Below, piece after piece: positions 57,415 through 64,000 of a stretch of 64,000 nucleotides of DNA (position 1 is its first letter; each line of letters starts with the position of its first letter). The notes under the pieces were generated by a model, which saw only the letters and a program-made list of their open reading frames with translations, made no database searches and was not told the origin of the DNA. A program made the position numbers and the translations under genes. The stretch is from Pseudodonghicola flavimaris (lineage in GTDB: Bacteria > Pseudomonadota > Alphaproteobacteria > Rhodobacterales > Rhodobacteraceae). Location of the stretch: the NCBI RefSeq assembly GCF_030164425.1, contig NZ_JASNJD010000004.1:186001-250000 (forward strand). Direction: 5' to 3'.

Positions 57415-58051
57415 AAAGCCGCTTCGCCTCTTCCAAGGTGTCGAACATATGCAGTTTGCCGTTCATCAGAACCGCCGCCGAACGGGCGAATTTCTCCAAA
57501 GTCGCGGGCTGGTGGGACACGATCACGATGGTGGTCGTGCGCAGCCGTTCCTTCAGAATCGATCCCGCCTTGCGGTTGAACTCCACATCGGTGGAATTCG
57601 GCATGCCTTCGTCGATCAGGTAAATGTCAAAATCCAGTGCCAGCATCAGCGCGAAGGAGAACCGCGACCGCATGCCGGAAGAATAGGTGCCGAGCGGCTG
57701 GTCGAAATATTCGCCCAGGCCGCAGAGCCAGCGGCAATAGGCCTCGACATAATCGGGGTCCATTCCGTAGAGCCGCGCGATGTAGCGCGAGTTTTCCATC
57801 GCCGAGACCCGGCTGACCACGCCGCCCATGAAGCCGAGCGGAAAGGAGATCTTGCAGCCGCGGCGCACTTCGCCCTCGTCAGGCTTCTCCAGCCCGGCCA
57901 TCATGTTGATCAAGGTGGTCTTGCCGGTGCCGTTGGGCGCCAGGATGCCCAGCGAGCGGCCGAGCTCGACCCGGAACGAGACCCGATCCAGGATCACCTT
58001 GCGGCGTGTCCCGGTCCAGAAGGATTTGCTGACGTTGTCGAATTCGAGCAT
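57392..58051 (-). CDS. Capsule polysaccharide ABC transporter ATP-binding protein (KpsT-like)
   Basis: 219 residues. Walker A is LAPNGTGKTTLIN (about residues 37-49), with Ala where most have Gly; signature YSSGMRSRFSFAL, Walker B FDIYLIDEGMP, H-loop VSHQPATLEK. Members export polysaccharide with a KpsM permease, which is not in the window. First gene of the group ending in algC. Confidence 0.9.
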   Translation of the reverse strand: MLEFDNVSKSFWTGTRRKVILDRVSFRVELGRSLGILAPNGTGKTTLINMMAGLEKPDEGEVRRGCKISFPLGFMGGVVSRVSAMENSRYIARLYGMDPDYVEAYCRWLCGLGEYFDQPLGTYSSGMRSRFSFALMLALDFDIYLIDEGMPNSTDVEFNRKAGSILKERLRTTTIVIVSHQPATLEKFARSAAVLMNGKLHMFDTLEEAKRLYDYETQG

Positions 58052-58367
58052 TGTTTCTTCCGGAACTGCCTGCGCAGTCTTGGGGTCCCTTGCATGATCT
58101 GGCCCGGAGACGCGGCCGGGCCCGAACCCGGACCGGCCCCTTTCTCAGAGAAGTATGAATGGCTTACAGGGCGAATTAGGCTAGATTATGTCGAAAGGGG
58201 AGCCCAAAAGCCAACAAGATTAGGGCCGGAATGCGGCAAGCCGTCAACCGCGCCGGCCCGGCGCGGGGCGGAAATCGCCGGGTTTCGTGATCACCGGGGC
58301 TTTTGTCTGTTTCCCTTGTCGAAACAATCGATCCAAACTGAACCATCCTGTGGGAAGGAGAGCACCT
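58052..58367. other. Divergent intergenic region between the capsule group and the glycosylase gene
   Basis: Must hold the promoters of both. AT-rich stretch 58170-58215 includes TAATC-like -10 candidates on the minus strand, but no convincing -35/-10 pair could be fixed. Confidence 0.4.
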
Positions 58368-58973
58368 TTGGCCGATGCCCGCGAGCTGATCGAGGAGATT
58401 CGCGCCTGTCGTCTCTGCGCCGACCGGTTTGCCGCCACCGCCACCCATCACGCCCCGCGGCCGGTGGTCTGGTTCCGCCCCGGGGCGCGGATACTGATCG
58501 CCGGTCAGGCGCCGGGCGCAAGAGTGCACGATAGCGGCCGGCCGTTTACCGATCCCTCCGGCGACCGGCTGCGCGCCTGGCTGGGGATGACGCCGGAGAG
58601 CTTCTACGATCTGTCCCGCGTGGCGGTGGTGCCGATGGGGTTTTGTTTCCCGGGCTACAACGACCGCAAGGCCGATCTGCCGCCGCCGACGCTCTGTGCA
58701 CGGACCTGGCACAATCGCGTGATGGCGGCGCTGCCGCGGGTGGAGCTGAAGATCCTCGTCGGGGCCCATGCGCAGCACTGGCACATGGGGGTAAAGACCC
58801 CGGTGACCGCGACCGTGGCGGGCTGGCGCGACCATGCGCCGGACGTCTTCCCCTTGCCTCATCCGTCCTGGCGCAATACCGCATGGCTGAAGAAGAACCC
58901 GTGGTTCGAGGCCGAGCTGGTGCCGGTCCTGCGCGCCCGGGTCCGCGACGTGCTGGCAGGAGGGTCCGAATGA
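58368..58973 (+). CDS. Uracil-DNA glycosylase family protein (Fe-S type)
   Basis: 201 residues from TTG 58368, chosen because GGAAGGAG lies 5-8 bases upstream and the protein then starts as the family does. Contains CRLCADRF (Cys15, Cys18), the glycosylase motif GQAPGARVHDSGRPF and the downstream GDRLRAWLG, and PLPHPSWRN as the second active-site motif (HPS). Most family-4 enzymes have four Fe-S cysteines; others here include FCFPG and TLCAR. DNA repair by removing uracil is likely but not certain for this subgroup. Confidence 0.82.
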   Translation: MADARELIEEIRACRLCADRFAATATHHAPRPVVWFRPGARILIAGQAPGARVHDSGRPFTDPSGDRLRAWLGMTPESFYDLSRVAVVPMGFCFPGYNDRKADLPPPTLCARTWHNRVMAALPRVELKILVGAHAQHWHMGVKTPVTATVAGWRDHAPDVFPLPHPSWRNTAWLKKNPWFEAELVPVLRARVRDVLAGGSE

Positions 58974-59773
58974 CCGCAGACACCGAAGAGCTGACCCCGA
59001 TCGACATCGCCCATGCCGCCATGGAGGCCGAGGGGGCGGCCCCGGAGGCGCGGCTCAGGTTCTATGAGCGCATCGCCGATGCCGAGCTGTTCCTGATGCT
59101 GATCGAAGAGGCGGAGGGGGAGAATATCTCTCCCGAGCTCTTTGAGCTGGAAGAAGGCCGTTTCGTGCTGGCCTTCGACCGGGAGGAGCGGCTGGCGCAA
59201 TTCGCCGAACGCCCGGCGCCCTATGCGGCGCTGTCGGGGCGGATCCTGGCGGAAATGCTGCGCGGCCAGGAGATCGGCCTGGGGCTGAACCTTGGGGTTG
59301 CCCCCTCGGCGATTCTGATCCCGCCGGCGGCGATGGACTGGCTCTGCGACACCCTGGGCCATGCCCCGGAGGAGACCGAGGCGCAGATCGCGCAGTTCAC
59401 CGCCCCGGGCGGGCTGCCCGAGGCGCTGATCACCGCCATCGACACCAAGCTGGCCACGGCGGTGGGGCTGGCGAAATCGGCCTATCTGGTGGGCACCGTT
59501 GACGCCGCCGGCGGGCGCGGGCATCTGCTGGGCTTCGTCGATGCGCTGGAACCGGCGCAGGGGGCGCTGGCCAAGGCGGCGAGCGAGGCGCTGACCTTCT
59601 CCGGCATCGAGGCGGGTGCAATGGATGTGGCCTTCTTCGCCGCCGCCGATCCGGTGACCGCGCGGCTGGCGGCGGTCGGGCTGCGCTTCGATCTGCCGGA
59701 ACCGGCAAAACCGGAGCCGCTGTTTCAGGAGGCGCCCGGCAGCAACCCCGACAAGCCGCCGATCCTGAAGTGA
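58970..59773 (+). CDS. SseB family protein
   Basis: 267 residues from ATG 58970, overlapping the glycosylase stop. Tandem alpha-beta SseB-N-like modules: LRFYERIADAELFLMLIEEA and ELEEGRFVLAFDREERLAQF; the second half has AILIPPAAMDWLCDTLGHAP. No signal peptide; cytosolic. Function unknown; E. coli SseB concerns serine-sensitivity and relatives occur in metabolism and secretion contexts. Coupled to the glycosylase gene. Confidence 0.8.
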   Translation: MTADTEELTPIDIAHAAMEAEGAAPEARLRFYERIADAELFLMLIEEAEGENISPELFELEEGRFVLAFDREERLAQFAERPAPYAALSGRILAEMLRGQEIGLGLNLGVAPSAILIPPAAMDWLCDTLGHAPEETEAQIAQFTAPGGLPEALITAIDTKLATAVGLAKSAYLVGTVDAAGGRGHLLGFVDALEPAQGALAKAASEALTFSGIEAGAMDVAFFAAADPVTARLAAVGLRFDLPEPAKPEPLFQEAPGSNPDKPPILK

Positions 59774-60095
59774 GCGGGGGAGGGGGCGCTGCCCCGTCGC
59801 CTGCGGCGATTCCTCCGGGATATTTGGAGCCAGAAAAAGGCGGGATGAGCAGCGCAGGGACAAACGTCCGGTGGACCGTTTCCAGCCGCGACCGGGCGAA
59901 GCCCCGGGCGGTGCGGGGGCAGCGGTTCCGTGGACAGTTCGATAGGAAAACGTTTGCCCGGAGCGTTTTCTGATCCGTCATGCCCAGCCGCGAAGGGCGT
60001 CGGCCCGGTGATCGGACCTTGGGAACTTCGGTGCGCGGGTGGGCTCGGAAACGGGGGGCGGGCGCACGCCGAGAGAGCGGCGCCCGCGCTGAAGC
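59774..60095. other. Convergent intergenic region between SseB-like and yghU
   Basis: Contains a repeat copy at 59812-59839, an inverted repeat GAAAACG/CGTTTTC (59946-59952 with 59964-59970) that may be the SseB terminator, and GCGGGCGC/GCGCCCGC (60059-60066 with 60080-60087), a possible yghU terminator without a T-tract. No coding frame. Confidence 0.45.
59812..59839 (+). repeat. AT-cored dispersed repeat, copy 4 (variant)
   Basis: CCTCCGGGATATTTGGAGCC followed by AGAAAAAG; lacks five bases of the copies at 29349 and 32772. Located in a convergent intergenic region. Confidence 0.7.
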
Positions 60096-60962
60096 TCAGC
60101 TCTCGGGGGCGAGCTTGTCCTGGGTCCTGGTGTCGAAGTCGCCAGCATCGTGGCGTTCGTGCAGCTGCAGCGCCGGGGCGCCGAAGGTGCGGTTGACCAT
60201 GCGGCCGCGCAGCACCGCGGGGCGGGCGTCGATCTCTTTCGCCCAGCGTTGCACATAGGTATAGCTGTCGACGTCGAGGAAGGTGCCGGCGTCATAGAGC
60301 CGTCCCAGCGCCAGCTGACCGTACCAGGCCCAGATCGCGATATCGGCGATGGTATAATCCTCGCCGGTCATGAAGCGGCGCTCGGCCAGATTGCGGTTCA
60401 GCACATCGAGCTGGCGCTTGGTCTCCATCGCGAAACGGTCGATCGGATATTGCCATTTCTCCGGCGCATAGGCGTAGAAATGTCCGAAGCCGCCGCCGAG
60501 ATAGGGGGCGCTGCCCATCTGCCAGAACAGCCAGGACAGCAGTTCGGCGCGGGATTCCGGCGCGCCGAGGAAGGCGCCGAATTTCTCCGCCAGATGCAGC
60601 AGGATGGCGCCGGATTCGAAGACGCGGACCGGGGTGGCGCCGCTGTAATCCATCAGCGCCGGGATCTTGGAATTCGGATTGACCTCGACAAAGCCGGAGC
60701 CGAACTGATCGCCGTCGCCGATCTTGATCAGCCAGGCGTCATAGTCCGCATCCGCATGGCCGGCGGCCAGCAGCTCTTCGAAAAGGACGGTGACCTTGAC
60801 CCCGTTCGGTGTCGCCAGGGAATAGAGCTGGAAGGCGTGATCGCCCCTGGGCAGGGCCTGATCGTGGGTCGGCCCGGCGATGGGGCGGTTGATGCTGGCG
60901 AAGCGACCGCCGCTTTCGCTGTCCCAGGTCCAGACATCGGGCGGGGTATAGGGGGTGTTCAT
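60096..60962 (-). CDS. yghU: Glutathione-dependent disulfide-bond oxidoreductase YghU
   Basis: 288 residues from ATG 60962, the length of E. coli YghU. GST fold: thioredoxin-like domain with PNGVKVTVLFEELLAAGHAD and NPNSKIPALMDYSG, ESGAILLHLAEKFG, then an all-helical C-terminal domain with GFGHFYAYAPEK. It uses two glutathiones to reduce disulfides or peroxides. Single gene unit. Confidence 0.92.
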   Translation of the reverse strand: MNTPYTPPDVWTWDSESGGRFASINRPIAGPTHDQALPRGDHAFQLYSLATPNGVKVTVLFEELLAAGHADADYDAWLIKIGDGDQFGSGFVEVNPNSKIPALMDYSGATPVRVFESGAILLHLAEKFGAFLGAPESRAELLSWLFWQMGSAPYLGGGFGHFYAYAPEKWQYPIDRFAMETKRQLDVLNRNLAERRFMTGEDYTIADIAIWAWYGQLALGRLYDAGTFLDVDSYTYVQRWAKEIDARPAVLRGRMVNRTFGAPALQLHERHDAGDFDTRTQDKLAPES

Positions 60963-61104
60963 GCGCGTTCCTCCTGTTGGGGCGGCCAGGTCAGAGACGG
61001 CCGCCGGGCGGGATGCCCCTAGGGGTAAGCGCGCGGCAAAGGTTTGCCAAGGCCATCCCCGCGCAGGGCCGGATGTGCGCCGCTGCACGGGGGAGGCGAG
61101 GAGA

Positions 61105-61692
61105 TCAGCGCCGGCGGTCGCGTCGCGCGCTCATCGGCTGGAAGGCGACGCCGACATGGGCCTCGCAATAGGGTTTGCCGGGCTGGGTCGGCAGGCCGCA
61201 GAACCAGAAATCGTCGGTAGCGGGATCGCCGACCGGCCATTTGCAGGTGCGTTCGGTCAGCTCCATCAGGGTGAGCTTCTTGGCCTTCTTCTCGACCTCG
61301 CTCACCTTGGCGAGCGCCTCGGGGCTGATTTCATTGGCCGAGGGCTGCGGCGGCAGCGGCTGCCCGGCGGGAATGATCTGCTTGCGCGCCGGCGGCGTCG
61401 GCCGGGCCTCGGCGGCCGGTTTCGGCTCGGGCGCGGGGCGCGGGGCCGGTTCGGGGCGCGGCTCGGGCTTCGGCTTCGCCGCGACCTCGGGCTTGGCGGC
61501 GGCAGGCTTTTCCTTGGCCTCCGATTTCGCCGGCGTGGTCCCGGTGGTGCGGTTGGACAGCCCCAGACGATGCACCTTGCCGATCACCGCGTTGCGGGTG
61601 ACTCCGCCCAGCTCCTTGGCGATCTGGCTGGCCGACTGGCCCTCGGCCCACATTTTCTTGAGCAATTCCACACGCTCGTCAGTCCAGGACAT
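61105..61692 (-). CDS. gcrA: GcrA family cell cycle regulator
   Basis: 195 residues. N-terminal DNA-binding domain (MSWTDERVELLKKMWAEGQS then ASQIAKELGGVTRNAVIGK, residues 1-45), a Pro/Ala/Glu linker of about 70 residues, and the C-terminal sigma70-binding domain with CKWPVGDPATDDFWFCG and KPYCEAHVGVAFQP. GcrA activates transcription from promoters with CcrM-methylated GANTC sites. Single gene unit. Confidence 0.95.
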   Translation of the reverse strand: MSWTDERVELLKKMWAEGQSASQIAKELGGVTRNAVIGKVHRLGLSNRTTGTTPAKSEAKEKPAAAKPEVAAKPKPEPRPEPAPRPAPEPKPAAEARPTPPARKQIIPAGQPLPPQPSANEISPEALAKVSEVEKKAKKLTLMELTERTCKWPVGDPATDDFWFCGLPTQPGKPYCEAHVGVAFQPMSARRDRRR

Positions 61693-61763
61693 CTCATGCC
61701 TTTCAAAGCTGAAAAGCGGCCCGCGCTGACGCGGCCGCTCCGGTCGTTTCCCATTGAGCGCCT

Positions 61764-61791
61764 ATACTAATCACTGTGGGCGGAGATACAA
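61764..61791 (-). promoter_or_regulatory. Candidate promoter of gcrA
   Basis: On the minus strand TTGTAT and TAGTAT are separated by 16 bases, about 70 bases before the ATG. Confidence 0.4.
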
Positions 61792-61999
61792 GGCGGCTCG
61801 GCGCCGGGGCGATGCCTGCGCCGGGGCGTGATCGTCGGGCAACGGCGGCAGCGCGGCAAAGGTCGTCGGGCCGGGGTGCGGCGATTGGGGCTTTTCTTTT
61901 GCTGCCCGCCGGGCTAAGCGACGGGCATGATCGACCTGGCTTACAGCTTTCCGACCCGACGCCGACGCGCCCGCGCGTAACGGCTCTTTTCGATCATTT

Positions 62000-62017
62000 G
62001 CACCGGAATTCCGGTGC
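62000..62017. promoter_or_regulatory. 18-bp perfect palindrome upstream of argD
   Basis: GCACCGGAATTCCGGTGC, about 80 bases before the argD ATG. Its dyad fits an operator; no T-tract follows, so a terminator is less likely. The binding protein is unknown. Confidence 0.45.
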
Positions 62018-62096
62018 GCCCCCTCTCAAATCGTTGACGAAACCGCCCAAGCTGGGGCACTCCCTTGGGCTCACGCACCCCGTAAAGGATGATCCT

Positions 62097-63272
62097 ATGA
62101 TCCCGTCCGTTCTGCCGACCTACAACCGCGCGCCGCTTTCCTTCGTCAAGGGCGAAGGCTCCTGGCTGATCGAGGCGGATGGCCGACGTTTCCTGGACCT
62201 TGGCGCCGGTATCGCGGTGAACGCGCTCGGCCATGCCCATCCGGCGCTGGTGGCGGCGCTGACCGAGCAGGCGCAGAAGGTCTGGCATGTGTCGAACCTC
62301 TATCAGATCCCGGAGCAGCAGGCGCTGGCCGACAAGCTGGTCGAGGCCACCTTTGCCGATACGGTTTTCTTCACCAACTCCGGCACCGAGAGCTGCGAGC
62401 TGGCGGTGAAGATGGCGCGGAAATACTGGTATGATAAAGGCCAGCCGGAGAAGACCGATATCATCGCCTTCGAGGGTTCTTTCCACGGCCGGTCCTCCGC
62501 CGGCATCGCGGCGGCCGGGTCGGAGAAGATGACCAAGGGCTTCGGGCCGCTCCTGCCCGGGTTCAAGCATCTGCCCTGGGGCGATCTCGAGGCGCTGGAG
62601 GCCGCGATTGACGAGACCACCGCCGCGATCCTGCTGGAACCGGTGCAGGGGGAAGGCGGCATTCGCCCGATCGCCGATGCCGATCTCAAGGCGATTCGTG
62701 CGCTTTGCGACGACAGGGGCTGCCTGCTGGTCCTGGACGAGGTGCAGTGCGGCATGGGCCGGACCGGCCGGCTCTTCGCCCATGAATGGGCCGGGATCAC
62801 CCCGGATATCATGATGGTGGCCAAGGGCATCGGTGGCGGCTTCCCCCTTGGCGCGGTGCTCGCCACCGAGGACGCCGCCTCGGGCATGACCGCGGGCACT
62901 CATGGCTCCACCTACGGCGGCAACCCGCTGGGCTGCGCGGTGGGCTGCGCGGTGATGGATCAGGTCAATACCCCGGCCTTCCTGCATGGGGTGAACCGCA
63001 AGGCCGGCCTGCTGCGGCAGAAGCTCGAAGGCCTAGTGGCGGCGCACCCCGACGTCTTCGAGGAGGTCCGGGGCGTCGGCCTGATGCTGGGGCTGAAATG
63101 CAAGGTGCCGAACACCGAGGTGGTGGCCGCCGGCTACGACAATCTGATCATCACCGTGCCGGGCGGCGACAATGTGATCCGCCTGCTGCCGCCGCTCACC
63201 CTCTCTGAGGATGAGGTCGCCGATGCGCTGATCCGCCTCGACGCCGCCGCCGCGCAGATCGAAACCGCCTGA
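62097..63272 (+). CDS. argD: Acetylornithine aminotransferase family protein
   Basis: 391 residues from ATG 62097 (AAGGAtgatcct upstream). PLP-dependent class III aminotransferase: [33 protein letters not shown], and the PLP lysine in [15 protein letters not shown]. It converts N-acetylglutamate 5-semialdehyde and glutamate to N-acetylornithine. argF lies immediately downstream, giving an argD-argF unit. A related specificity such as succinyldiaminopimelate is possible. Confidence 0.94.
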   Translation: MIPSVLPTYNRAPLSFVKGEGSWLIEADGRRFLDLGAGIAVNALGHAHPALVAALTEQAQKVWHVSNLYQIPEQQALADKLVEATFADTVFFTNSGTESCELAVKMARKYWYDKGQPEKTDIIAFEGSFHGRSSAGIAAAGSEKMTKGFGPLLPGFKHLPWGDLEALEAAIDETTAAILLEPVQGEGGIRPIADADLKAIRALCDDRGCLLVLDEVQCGMGRTGRLFAHEWAGITPDIMMVAKGIGGGFPLGAVLATEDAASGMTAGTHGSTYGGNPLGCAVGCAVMDQVNTPAFLHGVNRKAGLLRQKLEGLVAAHPDVFEEVRGVGLMLGLKCKVPNTEVVAAGYDNLIITVPGGDNVIRLLPPLTLSEDEVADALIRLDAAAAQIETA

Positions 63273-63274
63273 GT

Positions 63275-63305
63275 CTTTCTCTGGCGGAAAATATCCTCGG
63301 GGGGT
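63275..63305 (-). repeat. AT-cored dispersed repeat, minus-oriented copy in argD-argF gap
   Basis: The minus strand reads CCCCCCGAGGATATTTTCCG followed by CCAGAGAAAG, a relaxed version of the repeat. Unlike the other copies it lies between co-directional genes. Confidence 0.55.
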
Positions 63306-63358
63306 CCGGGGGGCAGACAGCCCCCCGCGGCCTGCCGCAAGACAAGAAGCGAACCGAT

Positions 63359-64000
63359 ATGAACCATTTTCTGGATATCTACAAAACCGATCCCGCCGCG
63401 CTGCGGGGCATGATCGATCAGGCCGGGCAGATGAAGCAGGCCCGCCTCGGCCGGCCCAAGGGCGCCCCCGACGACGACCAGCCGCTGGCCGGGCGCATGG
63501 TGGCGCTGATCTTCGAGAAACCCTCGACCCGGACCCGGGTGTCCTTCGACGTCGGCGTGCGGCAGATGGGCGGGCAGACCATGGTGCTCTCGGGCAGCGA
63601 CATGCAGCTCGGCCATGGCGAGACCATCGCCGATACCGCCCGGGTGCTCAGCCGCTATGTCGACCTGATCATGATCCGGACCTTCGACGAAACCGTGCTG
63701 ACCGAGATGGCCGAATACGCCTCGGTGCCGGTGATCAACGGGCTCACCGACCGCACTCACCCCTGCCAGATCATGGCCGATATCCTGACCTATGAGGAAC
63801 ACCGCGGCCCGATCGCCGGCAAGAAGGTGGTCTGGTGCGGCGACGGCAACAACGTCTGCGCCTCCTTCCTGCATGCGGCCGGGCAGTTCGGTTTCGACCT
63901 GACCTTCACCGGCCCGGCGCAACTCGACCCGGAAGAGGAATTCGTCGGTATGGCCCGCAAGGCGGGCAGCACCGTGGTGATCGAACGGGACGCGAAAAAG
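63359..64000 (+). CDS. argF: Ornithine carbamoyltransferase (3' truncated by window edge)
   Basis: First 214 residues from ATG 63359; the rest is outside. Carbamoyl phosphate motif [15 protein letters not shown] (STRTR), [19 protein letters not shown], and [17 protein letters not shown] with the ornithine-binding region further on. It joins carbamoyl phosphate (made by CarAB) and ornithine to citrulline. Cotranscribed with argD. Confidence 0.95.
   Translation, partial: MNHFLDIYKTDPAALRGMIDQAGQMKQARLGRPKGAPDDDQPLAGRMVALIFEKPSTRTRVSFDVGVRQMGGQTMVLSGSDMQLGHGETIADTARVLSRYVDLIMIRTFDETVLTEMAEYASVPVINGLTDRTHPCQIMADILTYEEHRGPIAGKKVVWCGDGNNVCASFLHAAGQFGFDLTFTGPAQLDPEEEFVGMARKAGSTVVIERDAKK

Larger units (their letters stand above)
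61693..62096. other. Divergent intergenic region between gcrA and argD
   Basis: Holds the gcrA promoter candidate (61764-61791) and an 18-bp perfect palindrome (62000-62017) before argD. Two open stretches here are non-coding in base composition. No RNA gene was recognised. Confidence 0.5.

Overview
The window is a GC-rich, gene-dense piece of an alphaproteobacterial chromosome, almost certainly from the Rhodobacteraceae/Paracoccaceae. I base this on the gene set: GcrA cell-cycle regulator, three DUF6455 proteins, Hsp20 followed by DUF1150, a fused ATP sulfurylase/APS kinase, DUF1467, UbiK, a class III cyclase with a ferredoxin domain, and a PHA synthase. No rRNA, tRNA, CRISPR array, IS element or prophage is visible. 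Most genes are ordinary chromosomal housekeeping genes. Two genes at the edges are cut: an alpha/beta hydrolase at the left and argF at the right.

Layout: 1-5.2 kb holds an alpha/beta hydrolase end, phnM, a CyaC-like redox adenylate cyclase and sat-cysC. 5.3-7.5 kb is a complete queC-queD-queE-queF operon for 7-deazaguanine (preQ1) synthesis. 7.6-10.2 kb has a GT10 glycosyltransferase, a PhzF-like isomerase, DUF1150 and hsp20, the last behind a probable heat-shock promoter and a probable ROSE RNA thermometer. 10.2-14.0 kb has a YdcH protein, purEK, trxB and an Lrp regulator. 14.0-20.7 kb has a Hint protein, a 34-residue small protein, pgeF, a MidA-type methyltransferase, lgt, ubiK, trkH and a GNAT enzyme. 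20.7-24.7 kb is a siderophore module: AraC regulator, TonB-dependent receptor and periplasmic esterase.

25-36.3 kb has ybjN-like, proC, csaA-like, a 2-hydroxyacid dehydrogenase, tdk, a small HTH protein, a FabH-like synthase, a tiny lipoprotein, phaC and carB. 36.4-39.6 kb has an RTX protein with an embedded VWA domain and a cyclopropane-fatty-acid-synthase-like methyltransferase. 39.8-44.1 kb has aspS, a type II restriction-modification pair (BglII/BstYI-like nuclease plus MT-A70 methylase) and a response regulator. 44.2-51 kb has mce, DUF1467, EI24, nitroreductase, small lipoproteins, an M48 peptidase, YigZ, the DUF6455 triplet and rimO. 51.2-58 kb has asmA, then a surface-polysaccharide group on the minus strand (kpsT-like, kpsE-like, kdsA, phosphomannomutase). 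58.4-64 kb has an Fe-S uracil-DNA glycosylase homologue, an SseB-like protein, yghU, gcrA and argD-argF.

No wholly new multi-gene system is evident. The points most worth a second look are the ROSE-like thermometer in front of hsp20, the restriction-modification pair, the VWA-in-RTX surface protein, the redox-linked cyclase, the triplicated DUF6455 genes, two very small genes (15172-15276 and 30680-30757), and a short AT-cored dispersed repeat that sits in four of the convergent intergenic regions.
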